From: [Clostridium] asparagiforme DSM 15981
GTDB taxonomy: Bacteria > Bacillota > Clostridia > Lachnospirales > Lachnospiraceae
DNA length: 64,000 nt
Assembly (NCBI GenBank): GCA_025149125.1
Contig: CP102272.1
Location: 1 to 64,000 of the forward strand
Direction: 5' to 3'
Each line of letters begins with the position of its first letter. Position 1 is the stretch's first letter. The notes beneath the pieces are model-generated. The model saw nothing but the letters and a program-made list of their open reading frames with translations. It was not told where the DNA came from and did no database searches. Positions 34,093-44,821 of this stretch are shown one piece after another. Made by a program: the position numbers and the translations under genes.

Positions 34093-34941
34093 ATGAAGAA
34101 AAGTTATACCCTGGGCCTTTACGAGAAGGCTATGCCGGGGACGCTTTCCTGGCGGGAAAAGCTGGAGGCGGCCCGGGAGGCGGGTTTTGATTTTGTGGAG
34201 ATCAGCATCGACGAGACGGACCAGAAGCTGGCCCGGCTGGATATGAGCGCAGAGGAGCGCCTGGAGCTGGTGCGCCTGATGGCGGAGACCGGGATGCCCA
34301 TCCGCACCATGTGCCTCTCCGGCCACCGGAAGTACCCCCTGGGCAGTTCCGACCCGGAGACCTGCCGCAGAGGCATGGAGATCATGGAGAAGGCTATCCG
34401 CCTGGCAGAGGACCTGGGAATCCGGATCATCCAGCTGGCCGGGTACGATGTGTACTATGAGGCGTCCACGCCGGAGACGGTGGAGCGGTTTGGGAACAAT
34501 CTGGAAAAGGCCGTGCACATGGCGGCCAAAGCCGGGGTGACCATGGGCTTTGAGACTATGGAGACGGAGTTCATGAACACGGTGGAAAAGGCCATGAATT
34601 ATGTGAACCGCGTGAACAGCACCTATCTGAACGTCTACCCGGATTTGGGAAATATTACCAATGCGGCCAAGACCTACGGGACCCTGGTGGCCGGCGACCT
34701 GCGCACCGGAAAGGGGCACCTGGTCGCCATGCATTTGAAGGAGACGGTGCCGGGCAAATTTCGGGAGATTCCCTTTGGGACCGGTCATGTGGACTTTGAG
34801 GAGGGGATCGCGGTGGCCTGGGAGCTGGGCGTTCGGAAATTTGTGACGGAATTCTGGTACACCGGGAACACAGAGTGGAAAGAGGACCTGGCGGATGCCC
34901 GCGGCCGGATGGCTGCGATTCTGGACCGCCAGCCGGAATAG
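34093..34941 (+). CDS. ulaE: L-xylulose-5-phosphate 3-epimerase
   Basis: A 282-residue TIM-barrel epimerase converting L-xylulose-5-phosphate to L-ribulose-5-phosphate. LGLYEKAMPGTLSW and FVEISIDETDQKLARLD match UlaE and SgbU, and metal-site segments MGFETMETEF and DLGNITNA are seen. AAGGAGG precedes the ATG. It is followed six bases later by the ulaF/araD-type gene. Confidence 0.93.
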   Translation: MKKSYTLGLYEKAMPGTLSWREKLEAAREAGFDFVEISIDETDQKLARLDMSAEERLELVRLMAETGMPIRTMCLSGHRKYPLGSSDPETCRRGMEIMEKAIRLAEDLGIRIIQLAGYDVYYEASTPETVERFGNNLEKAVHMAAKAGVTMGFETMETEFMNTVEKAMNYVNRVNSTYLNVYPDLGNITNAAKTYGTLVAGDLRTGKGHLVAMHLKETVPGKFREIPFGTGHVDFEEGIAVAWELGVRKFVTEFWYTGNTEWKEDLADARGRMAAILDRQPE

Positions 34942-34956
34942 GGAGGAATGATCAAA

Positions 34957-35646
34957 ATGCTGGAGCAATTAAAAAAAGAAGTTTACGAGGCAAATATGCT
35001 GCTTCCCAGGTACAATCTGGTGACCTTTACCTGGGGAAATGTCAGCGGCATCGACCGTGAGAGCGGGCTGTTTGTGATCAAACCCAGCGGCGTGGACTAC
35101 GACAAGCTGAGACCGGAGGACATGGTGGTGGTGGATCTGGACGGAAACCGGGTGGAGGGAGAGATGAACCCCTCCTCGGACACGGCTACCCATGTTGAGC
35201 TGTATAAGGCGTTTCCAAATATCGGAGGAATCGTGCACACCCATTCTCCCTGGGCCACCAGCTGGGCTCAGGCCGGGAGGGGAATCCCCTGCTACGGGAC
35301 CACCCACGCGGATTACATGTATGGGGAAATCCCCTGCGTGCGGAATCTGACCAAGGAGGAGATCGAGGAGGCCTACGAGAAGAACACGGGCGTGCTCATT
35401 GCGGAGTATTTTAAGGATAAGGATTACGAGGCTATGCCTGCGGTTCTGTGCAAGAACCACGGCCCCTTCACCTGGGGGAAGGACGCCCACGAGGCGGTGC
35501 ACAACGCTGTGGTGCTGGAAAACGTGGCGATGATGGCCTGCCGCTGCGAGATGGTGAATCCCCAGGTACAGCCCGCGCCTCAGGAGCTGCAGGACAAACA
35601 TTATCTGAGAAAACACGGACCGAACGCGTATTACGGGCAGAAGTAG
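34957..35646 (+). CDS. ulaF: L-ribulose-5-phosphate 4-epimerase
   Basis: A 229-residue class II aldolase-fold zinc enzyme that makes D-xylulose-5-phosphate for the pentose phosphate pathway. [30 protein letters not shown] (zinc His pair) and [10 protein letters not shown] match AraD/UlaF. I chose the ATG at 34957 ([15 protein letters not shown]), ten bases after GGGAGGA; the ATG at 34948 touches the site. Context makes ulaF more apt than araD. Confidence 0.92.
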   Translation: MLEQLKKEVYEANMLLPRYNLVTFTWGNVSGIDRESGLFVIKPSGVDYDKLRPEDMVVVDLDGNRVEGEMNPSSDTATHVELYKAFPNIGGIVHTHSPWATSWAQAGRGIPCYGTTHADYMYGEIPCVRNLTKEEIEEAYEKNTGVLIAEYFKDKDYEAMPAVLCKNHGPFTWGKDAHEAVHNAVVLENVAMMACRCEMVNPQVQPAPQELQDKHYLRKHGPNAYYGQK

Positions 35647-35712
35647 GGATGGCGGGGCCGCGTCAGCGGCCAAATGCGGCAGAATTCCAACCAATCAGAA
35701 TTAGAATGAAGC

Positions 35713-35770
35713 AAAAAGCCGGTGTGAGTCAGGCGGGTTGATACCGCCTGGACTTACACCGGCCTTTTTT
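35713..35770. terminator. bidirectional terminator between ulaF and bioY
   Basis: GCCGGTGTGAGTCAGGCGG pairs with CCGCCTGGACTTACACCGGC, with six T on the plus side and five A before it (a T run on the minus strand). Confidence 0.88.
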
Positions 35771-35818
35771 GAGATATGCCACAATTATAGTGAAAACGTC
35801 CGGTTTTAAAATTACCGG

Positions 35819-36412
35819 TCAGATAAATCCGCCCCTCACCAGCGTCCGGCGGATTTGCCGTCCTGCGATCACCGCTGCGATGGTCAAGGCTGTGTCCTTG
35901 GGGATGAAAGCGGTGAAGGAGTAGGCCATGATCATGCCGAAGGATTTATCGCCCGCCAGCAGGGCCCACTGAAGCCCGCCTGCGGCTTCCATAAACAGCA
36001 TGCCGATCACTGACAGTGCGATGGAGAAAAACAGGCTCACGGGCGCGCTGGCGCTTTTTACGGGGATTGCAGCGCCGCAGAGAGCGGCCATCACCGGCCA
36101 GGCAAGAATATAACCTCCGGTCAGACCGGTGATCACCCTCAGCCCTCCCTGGAAATTGGCGAACACCGGAAGCCCCACGGCTCCCAGCAGTATGTAAACA
36201 ATGGTGGAGAACAGGGCCCGCTTCCAGCCCAGTACCACGCCTACCAAAGCCACGCCGAAGGCCTGAATGGTGATGGGCACACCGGTGGGCATGGGCAGGG
36301 AAATCTGGGAGAAGGCGGCAAGCAGGGCGGCAAACATGCCGATCAGCACGATGTCGCGGGTGGACATGCGGGATTTGACGGTTTCATTGGTTTTGGCTGC
36401 GGTAGTGCTCAT
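35819..36412 (-). CDS. bioY: biotin transporter substrate-binding subunit BioY
   Basis: A 197-residue polytopic S-component of the ECF biotin importer, expected to work with shared ECF ATPases encoded elsewhere. Family marks are ISLPMPTGVPITIQAFGVAL, GAVGLPVFANFQGG and TGGYILAWP. I chose the ATG at 36412 (MSTTAAK) after AAAGGAAAGGAA; an in-frame ATG at 36508 gives a poorly conserved leader. It stands alone, with a BirA-like operator upstream. Confidence 0.93.
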   Translation of the reverse strand: MSTTAAKTNETVKSRMSTRDIVLIGMFAALLAAFSQISLPMPTGVPITIQAFGVALVGVVLGWKRALFSTIVYILLGAVGLPVFANFQGGLRVITGLTGGYILAWPVMAALCGAAIPVKSASAPVSLFFSIALSVIGMLFMEAAGGLQWALLAGDKSFGMIMAYSFTAFIPKDTALTIAAVIAGRQIRRTLVRGGFI

Positions 36413-36498
36413 ATAAGGTTCCTTTCCTTTGGCAGATTGTGGACGTGGAGGTATGTAAAACCGCGCTGCAGCGCAGGAATTGTTGCCAACACAGATAT

Positions 36499-36552
36499 AA
36501 AATATCATGTACGGCGCTGATTGTCAACTAATAAAATTGATTTAGTTAACAA
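36499..36552 (-). promoter_or_regulatory. bioY promoter with BirA-like box
   Basis: TTGTCAACTA (36521-36530) and TAGTTAACAA (36543-36552) form an inverted repeat with a 12-base spacer and one mismatch, the form of the BirA biotin repressor box. On the minus strand TTGACA (36527-36522), a 17-base spacer and TATTTT (36504-36499) give a promoter whose -35 lies in the box, so bound BirA would block it. Confidence 0.75.
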
Positions 36553-36614
36553 TTTGATCTGCACAGAAAACCAACCAGAAATACAGCCGCCGTTATAAAG
36601 CGGATGGAACGACA

Positions 36615-36654
36615 GAGCAAACTGCCCTCCCAAAAAGGAGAGCAGTTTGCAAAA
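36615..36654. other. hairpin after the alpha-galactosidase gene
   Basis: GCAAACTGCCCTCC pairs with GGAGAGCAGTTTGC. On the gene's (minus) strand the T run comes before, not after, the stem, so it is not a standard terminator; it may protect the 3' end. Confidence 0.5.
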
Positions 36655-36659
36655 AACAG

Positions 36660-38864
36660 TCAGGCACGCCGCAAATGGATCTGCCATGACTCATATTCAA
36701 CGGTTGGACGCGGTATAGGCAGTCCGGCTGTCATCAGGGCGCCGCCCGGGTACAAGCTGCCGCTGCTTTCGTCCTGGTACAGGGCCGCCTGTTCCAGGCC
36801 CTTCAATTTTACGTAGAGGTCAGGCGGGTTGCCGTGGCATTCCAGGGAAACCAGATTGACCAAAACCTCGCTTCTGTCCTGAGCTACAAACTCCCAGGCG
36901 GCCACGGCCCTCTGGCAGTCCGGCCGGGATGGTCCGCTCAGCCGGTAGTAGTCGCCGTCGTGAATCAGAGGCCAGAACTTGTGGAAGTCCGCGATCTGCC
37001 GCCGGACGCAGGCCGTTTCCTCCTCCGTGATTTTGGATAGATCCAGCTCATAGCCGAAGCTTCCGGCCATAGCTGCCACGCCACGGGTTTTCATGGGGGT
37101 GATGCGGCCGGTCTGGTGGTTGGGCACCGCGGAGACGTGGGAACCCACGGCGCTCACAGGGTAGCCGAAGGAGGTACCGTACTGGATGAACAGGCGATCC
37201 ACTGCGTCCGTATTGTCGCTGCACCAGATCTGGGGCGCATAGTAAAGCATACCGGCGTCAAACCGCCCGCCTCCGCCGGAACAGCCCTCGATCAGTAAAT
37301 CCGGATAGCGGCGGTTGAGCCTCTCCAGAAATCCATATAACCCCAGTACATACCGGTGCAGAATCGCACCGCAGCCGTATCCGTCCCCTGCGGCGGACCA
37401 GACGTCGCAGATGCTCCGGTTCATATCCCATTTCAGGTATTCGATGTTGGCGCTGTCCAGAACCCGGCACAGCTGGCCGTAGATATGGTCAACAACCTCG
37501 GGCCGTGAGAAGTCCAAGACCAGCTGATGTCGGCTGCGCACCGGCTTGCGGCCGGGAAGCGCGAAGGCCCAGTCCGGGTGAGCGCGGTAGAGATCGCTGT
37601 CCTCGGAAACCATTTCCGGTTCCGTCCAGATGCCAAATTTCATGCCAAGGCCGTTGATGGTCTCTACAAGATTGCTTAAGGGGCCGCCCAGCTTTTCCTC
37701 GTTGACCTGCCAGTCGCCCAAGCCCTTAGAGTCATTGTCCCGCTTGCCGAACCAGCCGTCGTCCAACACCAGCATCTCCACCCCGAGGCCCGAGGCCCGG
37801 CGTGCAATTTCCAGGATTTTGTCTCCGGTGAAATCGAAATACGTTGCCTCCCAGTTGTTGATGAGCACAGGGCGGGGAATGTCCCGGTATTTGCCCCGGC
37901 ACACATGGCGACGCAGGGTCCGGTGATAATTGTGGGACAGGGCGGCCAGTCCCCGGCCGGAGTAGGAGAGAATCACTTCCGGGGCTGTAAAGCATTCCCC
38001 GGGAGCCAGGGGCCAGGAGAACTGTCCGCCGGATAAGCCGATAGTGAGGCGGGTCTGGTCGTACTGGTCCCGCTCCGCCGTGCAGGTGAAATTGCCGCTG
38101 TATACAAAAGACATACCGTAGCAATCCCCGTGATCCTCGTTTGCGCCGCGCTCCGAGGCAATCACGAAGGGATTGTACTGATGGCTGGAGGTCCCACGGC
38201 GGCTGCCGATGACCATGGCTCCGTGGAGGATGGGGGAGCGCTGGTAATTGCGCTCCATGGCGTGGCGGCCGTAAAACTGGATCAGGTCATACTCTCCGCC
38301 CACGAAATCCAGGCATGCGCTCTGTACGGCTTCCAGGAAAATGTTACCGGTTCCGGTGTTTTTGACCACAGCGCTGCGGGTGATCACGTCCAACTCCGGG
38401 AAAACCCCGTACAGCAGCGTGACGGACAGGCCGCCGCAGATATCCTCCAGTTCGATCTCCAGGGTCTGCGAGGTACACTGTTCTGCGGTATCATACACCG
38501 CGGGAAGCCCCGGCAGATCATATTTCCCGGAACGGATGGAGTGGCTTTTGTAGCGCAAATCACAGCCGCAGGAGCCGTCCGGGCGTTTTACGGTCAGGCA
38601 GGTGGAACGGTAGTCCCCTGTGCCCCAAACGGGAAATTCCTGGGGGAGGGCGTCCAGGGAATAGGTGCGGTCTGTGCCTGCGTCGTAGGGATTTCCCGAG
38701 AAACCGCGGTCATAAAAGGTCAGGAGATAATCCGCCGGGCCGTTTATGGGCGCGCCGTAGTAGAGGTGTAGCAGGCATCCGTGGCGGTCGGCCTGCATCT
38801 GGTAGGTGGAGCCGTTTGTTTCCAGGGAGAAGATTCCCGTTGTTACGTCAAATTGGATAGCCAT
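36660..38864 (-). CDS. alpha-galactosidase, glycoside hydrolase family 36
   Basis: A 734-residue cytoplasmic GH36 enzyme that releases terminal alpha-galactose from melibiose, raffinose or stachyose. The nucleophile Asp is in YLKWDMNRSI (near residue 480) and the acid/base Asp in WCSDNTDA (near 550); LVLDDGWFGKRD is the third family motif. No signal peptide is seen. I chose the ATG at 38864 (MAIQFD), eleven bases after GGAGG. It is the last gene of the sugar-importer operon, which provides its substrate. Confidence 0.95.
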   Translation of the reverse strand: MAIQFDVTTGIFSLETNGSTYQMQADRHGCLLHLYYGAPINGPADYLLTFYDRGFSGNPYDAGTDRTYSLDALPQEFPVWGTGDYRSTCLTVKRPDGSCGCDLRYKSHSIRSGKYDLPGLPAVYDTAEQCTSQTLEIELEDICGGLSVTLLYGVFPELDVITRSAVVKNTGTGNIFLEAVQSACLDFVGGEYDLIQFYGRHAMERNYQRSPILHGAMVIGSRRGTSSHQYNPFVIASERGANEDHGDCYGMSFVYSGNFTCTAERDQYDQTRLTIGLSGGQFSWPLAPGECFTAPEVILSYSGRGLAALSHNYHRTLRRHVCRGKYRDIPRPVLINNWEATYFDFTGDKILEIARRASGLGVEMLVLDDGWFGKRDNDSKGLGDWQVNEEKLGGPLSNLVETINGLGMKFGIWTEPEMVSEDSDLYRAHPDWAFALPGRKPVRSRHQLVLDFSRPEVVDHIYGQLCRVLDSANIEYLKWDMNRSICDVWSAAGDGYGCGAILHRYVLGLYGFLERLNRRYPDLLIEGCSGGGGRFDAGMLYYAPQIWCSDNTDAVDRLFIQYGTSFGYPVSAVGSHVSAVPNHQTGRITPMKTRGVAAMAGSFGYELDLSKITEEETACVRRQIADFHKFWPLIHDGDYYRLSGPSRPDCQRAVAAWEFVAQDRSEVLVNLVSLECHGNPPDLYVKLKGLEQAALYQDESSGSLYPGGALMTAGLPIPRPTVEYESWQIHLRRA

Positions 38865-38911
38865 ATGTGGTAAGTCCTCCATTGCGATATTGTGGCATGG
38901 GACGGCCCGGT

Positions 38912-39748
38912 TTATTTTCCGCCCGTCATGGCGATGCCCTCGATAAACTGTTTCTGGAACAAGATGTAAAGCACAACCATGGGGATCATGGCCAGCAGGG
39001 AACCGGCCATCAGTACCGGATAGTTGGTGGTGAACTGGCCCCGCAGGGTGGACAGTCCGGCTGAAAGCGTCATTTTATTCAGGTCCGTATTGGCGATCAG
39101 CGGCCACATCAGATCCGCGTAAGCGAATACGGCGGTGAAAATGGTCAGGGCAGCCATAGAAGCTTTGGTGAGGGGAAGCATGACCTTAGTGAAGGTCTGC
39201 CACTGGGTGCAGCCGTCCAGATAAGCGGCCTCGCCCAACTCGTCGGGGATACCCATGTAGGCCTGGCGCAGGAAGAAGGTACCGAAGGCGCTGACCAGAC
39301 CGGGGAACACCAGGGCAAACATGGAGTTGGTCAGCCCCATTTTCGCCAGCATCTGGTACTGTGGAATGATAAAAATCTGCGAGGGCAGCATCATCTGAAC
39401 CAAAACCAGGGAGAACAGCAGGTTTTTACCCTTAAAGTGCAGTTTGGCAAAGGCAAACCCAGCGGCGGAGGAAAAGGCCACCGCACAGATTACGCGAAAG
39501 AGGATCAACAGGGTGGTGTTGACGTACAGGTGAAGGAAGGGCAGGCTGGTCAGCGCCCGGCGGTAATTGTCGGTCAGCCACTGTCTGGGCAGAATGGTGG
39601 GCGGGATCTGCACGCTTTCACCGGCGGATTTAAAGCTGGTCAGTAGCATCCAGACGAAGGGGAAGATCATCAGCACTGCCCCCAGGACCAGAGCGGCATA
39701 CATTAGGATTTTTCCGGTATTGCGGTTGGCGTTTAACGACTGATTCAT
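38912..39748 (-). CDS. ABC sugar transporter permease, MalG-like
   Basis: A 278-residue permease of the carbohydrate (CUT1) family with about six hydrophobic segments. The EAA loop is ELGEAAYLDGCTQWQTFTKVM, and it ends in FIEGIAMTGGK, typical of MalG-like proteins. AAGGAGGT precedes the ATG. It works with the adjacent MalF-like permease and lipoprotein. The ATPase is not in this cluster, so a shared MsmK-type ATPase from elsewhere is expected. Confidence 0.92.
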   Translation of the reverse strand: MNQSLNANRNTGKILMYAALVLGAVLMIFPFVWMLLTSFKSAGESVQIPPTILPRQWLTDNYRRALTSLPFLHLYVNTTLLILFRVICAVAFSSAAGFAFAKLHFKGKNLLFSLVLVQMMLPSQIFIIPQYQMLAKMGLTNSMFALVFPGLVSAFGTFFLRQAYMGIPDELGEAAYLDGCTQWQTFTKVMLPLTKASMAALTIFTAVFAYADLMWPLIANTDLNKMTLSAGLSTLRGQFTTNYPVLMAGSLLAMIPMVVLYILFQKQFIEGIAMTGGK

Positions 39749-39760
39749 GGTATGACCTCC

Positions 39761-40642
39761 TTAGACTTCGTAGTTAACCCACTTTTTCTGCCCCCAGAAC
39801 TGCAGGGCGGTGACGATTCCGATCAGCAGCACGGTCCATACCACAATGGCCGAGGCGTAGCCGCGGTTACCCGCCACAAAGGACTCGCGGTAGAACAGGT
39901 ACATGAGGGACTGCGCATTTGTCAGGGCCGGGTTTGTCTGGTCCACCATCATATAGATCAGATCGTAGACCTTCAGGGAGGCCATCAGACGCATGATCAG
40001 CACTACAAAGAGGGTGGGGCTCACCATGGGCAGCGTGATCCGGAAGAACTGCTGAATCTTGGTGGCGCCGTCCAGGCTGGCGGCCTCGTAGTAGCTTTTG
40101 GAAATATTCTGGATGCCGGATAGTAGCAGAATCGCGTCGTATCCGATGGCGCTCCAGATGGCCACCACCGCGCAGGCAGGGAGCACCAGGGAGGGATTGG
40201 TCAGCCAGTTGACCTTGGTTCCGATCATCTGATTGATGATGCCGTACTCGGCGTTGAAAATCCATTTCCATACCATGGCGATGGCCGCCGGAGCCACCAC
40301 CATGGGAAGAAAGTAGATGGCCCGGAAAGCGGTCTTGCCCTTTAGCTTGGCGTTTAGTAGAACCGCAGTGATCAGGGACAGAAATAGCCCTGCTGGAACG
40401 GTCAGAATGCAGAAATAGATGGAGTTCCAGGTGGCTTTCCAGAATTCCCGGCTTTCAAACATGCGGACATAGTTCTGGGGGCCGGTGATCTCATAGATCC
40501 CAAAGGGATGGGTGGCGGAGAAACTTAATATCAGTGTCTGGATAAACGGGTATACGTTGAGTACGATGAGCCCGATAATGGTGGGGGCTATCAGAATATA
40601 ACCCCATTTGGATTCGTCTGTTAAAGTTCGCTTTTTTCCCAT
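39761..40642 (-). CDS. ABC sugar transporter permease, MalF-like
   Basis: A 293-residue CUT1 permease. WGYILIAPTIIGLIVLNVYP is the usual first membrane segment, and YYEAASLDGATKIQQFFRIT is the EAA loop. I chose the ATG at 40642 (MGKKRTL) after GGAGGGG; the in-frame ATG at 40660 precedes that site. It is 20 bases after the binding-protein gene. Confidence 0.92.
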   Translation of the reverse strand: MGKKRTLTDESKWGYILIAPTIIGLIVLNVYPFIQTLILSFSATHPFGIYEITGPQNYVRMFESREFWKATWNSIYFCILTVPAGLFLSLITAVLLNAKLKGKTAFRAIYFLPMVVAPAAIAMVWKWIFNAEYGIINQMIGTKVNWLTNPSLVLPACAVVAIWSAIGYDAILLLSGIQNISKSYYEAASLDGATKIQQFFRITLPMVSPTLFVVLIMRLMASLKVYDLIYMMVDQTNPALTNAQSLMYLFYRESFVAGNRGYASAIVVWTVLLIGIVTALQFWGQKKWVNYEV

Positions 40643-40662
40643 GATCTTCCCCTCCTTCAATA

Positions 40663-41961
40663 TTACGGCGCCTCGGCGGTGTCCACCAGCGTCTGCATCT
40701 CGGCCAGCCCCTGATCCAGGGTCAGCTCGCCGCTGTAGATTTTCAGCAGCAGGTCGTTAATCTGTGTTTTCCAGTTGGGGCGGGACGCATTGTTTACGCT
40801 CTGAACGCCGTATGGAAGCATGTCGATACATTTTTGTACATCCAGCTTGTATTCGAACTGGTCGAAGGAGCTGATCCAGGTGTCCTCCAGGCCGATGTAG
40901 GCTGGAATGGCCGCTCCGGAAAGGCCCTGAACCCGCTGCCCTTCCTCGGACCCGGCAAAGCGAAGAAAATCCTTTACCGCCTCCAGGTGCCTCCCATCCG
41001 CGCCGGTGGCGTAGCAGAGGCCGTTGGAGATCGTGGCGCGTCCGTCCCCGTTTAAGGGGTCCGGGCATTTTGGCAGCACGGCCACGTCCCATTTTCCCAT
41101 CAGATTCATGTTGTTTTTCATCATAGACATCAGGTTCCAGTTGCCTTCCAGGTACATGGCGCCCTGCTCGGAAATGAAGGCGGTTCCGGGATTGGTCTCG
41201 GCAAAGTAGTTTTGGTCCGGGCACCATTCATGGGATTGCAGGCCGATGTAGAATTCCATACCTTTTCTGGTGGCGGGCTGATCGAAACCGGCTCTGGTTT
41301 TATCTTCATTCAGGATGTAGCCGCCGGCCTGATAGACGAAGTTCCAATAGCCCAGCTGTTCGTCGGCGTAAGCCATGTAGCCGTATTTTCCGGTCTTATC
41401 GTAGATGGTCTGGGAAGCGTCTACCAGATCGTTCCAGGTCCAGGTATTGTCCGGGTAGGATAATCCGGCCGCATCGAATAATTCACGGTTGTATACCAGG
41501 CAGACCGAGTCTTTGTCCTTGGGGACTCCGTAAATACGGCCGTCGCTGCCTTTGGCGTTGTCCAGGGAAATGTCGGAGAAATGCTTCCGGTAATACTCCG
41601 GGTCCTCGTGATCGTACAAATCGGTCAGGTCCGCCAGCTTGCCGTAGTCTGCATATTTTAAAATCTGGTTGGTGTGCATCCAGAAGATGTCCGGAAGCTG
41701 GTTGGACTCCGCCGCCGCATCCAGCTTGGTCCAATATTCATCCCAGCTGGTTACCTGTACTTCAATGGAAACCCCCGGGTGCCTGGCCATGTAGGCGTTG
41801 GCAACATCCTGCATGCCGCCCCGCTGGGCGTCGTCCCAGATCTGAAAGGTGAGCTTTAATTTACCACCGCTCTCATGATCGGAGGAGCACCCGCAAAGAA
41901 GCGCGGCCGCAGCCAGTGCAAGACCGCACATGGCAGCAATCTTTTTGATAAGTTTCAACAT
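40663..41961 (-). CDS. ABC sugar transporter substrate-binding lipoprotein
   Basis: A 432-residue family 1 solute-binding lipoprotein. The signal peptide ends in the lipobox ALLCGC (lipid Cys near residue 25), followed by SSDHES. The body shows LTFQIWDDAQRGGMQDV and AYMARHPGVSIEV, typical of CUT1 binding proteins. AAAGGAGG precedes the ATG. With the downstream GH36 gene the ligand is probably an alpha-galactoside of the raffinose family (inference). Confidence 0.9.
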   Translation of the reverse strand: MLKLIKKIAAMCGLALAAAALLCGCSSDHESGGKLKLTFQIWDDAQRGGMQDVANAYMARHPGVSIEVQVTSWDEYWTKLDAAAESNQLPDIFWMHTNQILKYADYGKLADLTDLYDHEDPEYYRKHFSDISLDNAKGSDGRIYGVPKDKDSVCLVYNRELFDAAGLSYPDNTWTWNDLVDASQTIYDKTGKYGYMAYADEQLGYWNFVYQAGGYILNEDKTRAGFDQPATRKGMEFYIGLQSHEWCPDQNYFAETNPGTAFISEQGAMYLEGNWNLMSMMKNNMNLMGKWDVAVLPKCPDPLNGDGRATISNGLCYATGADGRHLEAVKDFLRFAGSEEGQRVQGLSGAAIPAYIGLEDTWISSFDQFEYKLDVQKCIDMLPYGVQSVNNASRPNWKTQINDLLLKIYSGELTLDQGLAEMQTLVDTAEAP

Positions 41962-42125
41962 GTTTGCCTCCTTTGACTGCGCAGGACATCCCGCGTAAAT
42001 AGACTTTTTGCTATTTTTTAAATCTCCGTATCGGTTGTTAAGCCTATCGTATCACAGGGATGTGGAGCGGTAAATGGATGGAAAACAGCAATTATATACC
42101 AAAATGCTTGATTTCTGCCGAAGGA

Positions 42126-42155
42126 TTGATGTCAGGCGGCATTTGGGTATATAAT
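42126..42155 (+). promoter_or_regulatory. promoter of the AraC-type regulator gene
   Basis: TTGATG at 42126-42131, an 18-base spacer and TATAAT at 42150-42155, just before the ribosome binding site, giving a very short leader. Confidence 0.5.
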
Positions 42156-42176
42156 AGAAAAAAGGGAGGAATGGAC

Positions 42177-43043
42177 ATGATGGATGCGAAGGAAAAAAAC
42201 TGGCTGTTTTCAATCTTTCCCAACGAGGGATTTGTGGATCTGGGACTCTACCAGTACGGGTGGGAGCAGTGCGAGCCCCTGCACTCCTACGGCCCTCATG
42301 CCCGAAACCATTATCTGTTCCACTATGTGATTTCCGGCACAGGCAGGCTCCAGTCTACGGATTCGAAGGGGGTCACGACGGAATATCAGATCCGCAGCGG
42401 GCAGGGATTTTTGATCTATCCCAAGCAGGTCAACACCTATTTTGCGGACCGGGATCACCCATGGGAGTATGTGTGGCTGGAGTTCGACGGCCTGCGGGCA
42501 AAGGAGGCGCTGGAGCTGGCCGGACTGACTATGGACCAGCCCATCTACCGGTCAGGCGCCAGGGATTTGAGCGCGGATCTGATGAATGAGATGCTCTACA
42601 TCGCCAGGCATTCCGACCAGTCGCCGCTGCACCTGATCGGCCATCTATACTTGTTTATGGATTATCTGACCAGATCCTCGGCCAGCCGCAGAATGATGCA
42701 GAGCGGCAAGATCCGGGATTTCTATATCCGGGAGGCGATCTCCTTTGTGGAACAGAATTTCCAGAACAACATCACCGTGGAGGACATCGCCGGCTTTTGC
42801 AATCTGAACCGCAGCTATTTTGGCAAGATTTTCCGGGACGCCATGGGTAAGAGTCCCCAGGAGTTTCTGATCAGCTACCGGATGACCAAGGCGGCGGAGC
42901 TTTTGAAGCTGACGGACCTGACCATCGGGGATATCAGCAATGCGGTGGGATATCCCAGCCAGCTGCATTTTTCCAGGGCCTTTAAAAATGTATACCAGGT
43001 CTCCCCGCGGCAATGGCGGACAGAGCACAAACTGTCCAAATGA
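42177..43043 (+). CDS. AraC-family regulator of the alpha-galactoside operon
   Basis: A 288-residue regulator with an N-terminal cupin sugar-sensing domain (about residues 10-160, with ARNHYLFHYVISGTG) and a C-terminal AraC helix-turn-helix pair (about 185-285, VEDIAGFCNLNRSYFGKIFRD and ISNAVGYPSQLHFSRAFK). I chose the ATG at 42177, seven bases after GGGAGG; the ATG at 42171 touches the site. Divergent from the binding-protein gene, it is the probable activator of that operon, like MsmR/RafR. Confidence 0.9.
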   Translation: MMDAKEKNWLFSIFPNEGFVDLGLYQYGWEQCEPLHSYGPHARNHYLFHYVISGTGRLQSTDSKGVTTEYQIRSGQGFLIYPKQVNTYFADRDHPWEYVWLEFDGLRAKEALELAGLTMDQPIYRSGARDLSADLMNEMLYIARHSDQSPLHLIGHLYLFMDYLTRSSASRRMMQSGKIRDFYIREAISFVEQNFQNNITVEDIAGFCNLNRSYFGKIFRDAMGKSPQEFLISYRMTKAAELLKLTDLTIGDISNAVGYPSQLHFSRAFKNVYQVSPRQWRTEHKLSK

Positions 43044-43128
43044 GAGGAACTGCGGATTTTAGGCCATTATACCGTAAATTTCACGGTAAATAAACGAAAT
43101 TAAGCGATTAATTCTGTTTACATATTTA

Positions 43129-43157
43129 TTGACTTTAACAAGTTAACTTGTTATAAT
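43129..43157 (+). promoter_or_regulatory. gdhA promoter with an 18-bp perfect palindrome in the spacer
   Basis: TTGACT (43129-43134), a 17-base spacer and TATAAT (43152-43157). TAACAAGTTAACTTGTTA at 43136-43153 is a perfect palindrome that fills the spacer. A dimeric repressor here would exclude RNA polymerase. I cannot name the binding protein. Confidence 0.75.
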
Positions 43158-43230
43158 TTTTCCTAACGTGTGTGACGGATTGAAGAGTAGGCACGGAAGA
43201 TACTGCATAACATATTACAAGGAGGGCTAG

Positions 43231-44568
<1,338 letters not shown>

Positions 44569-44604
44569 ATTGAGCGAAACAATTTAGAATCGTAGAATCA
44601 ATCA

Positions 44605-44653
44605 GGAAACTGCCTGGGGAGCGTTACTGCTCGGCCGGGCGGTTTCTTTTTTA
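44605..44653 (+). terminator. terminator after gdhA
   Basis: GAAACTGCC pairs with GGGCGGTTTC around an inner GAGC/GCTC stem, followed by six T. Confidence 0.85.
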
Positions 44654-44821
44654 TCTGGACGATGCTTCGGATACAGCCCGCGGGCCGCGATTCAAGGAAA
44701 TTTAAGAAACAGAACAGGATTTGTAAGATGAATGTGGGGTAAGAATGCATTAAACTGTAGGTAGGACACTGAGGAACAAAACCGTCCGGCGAAATATTTG
44801 ACCGGAAAGAAGGAGGAAACT

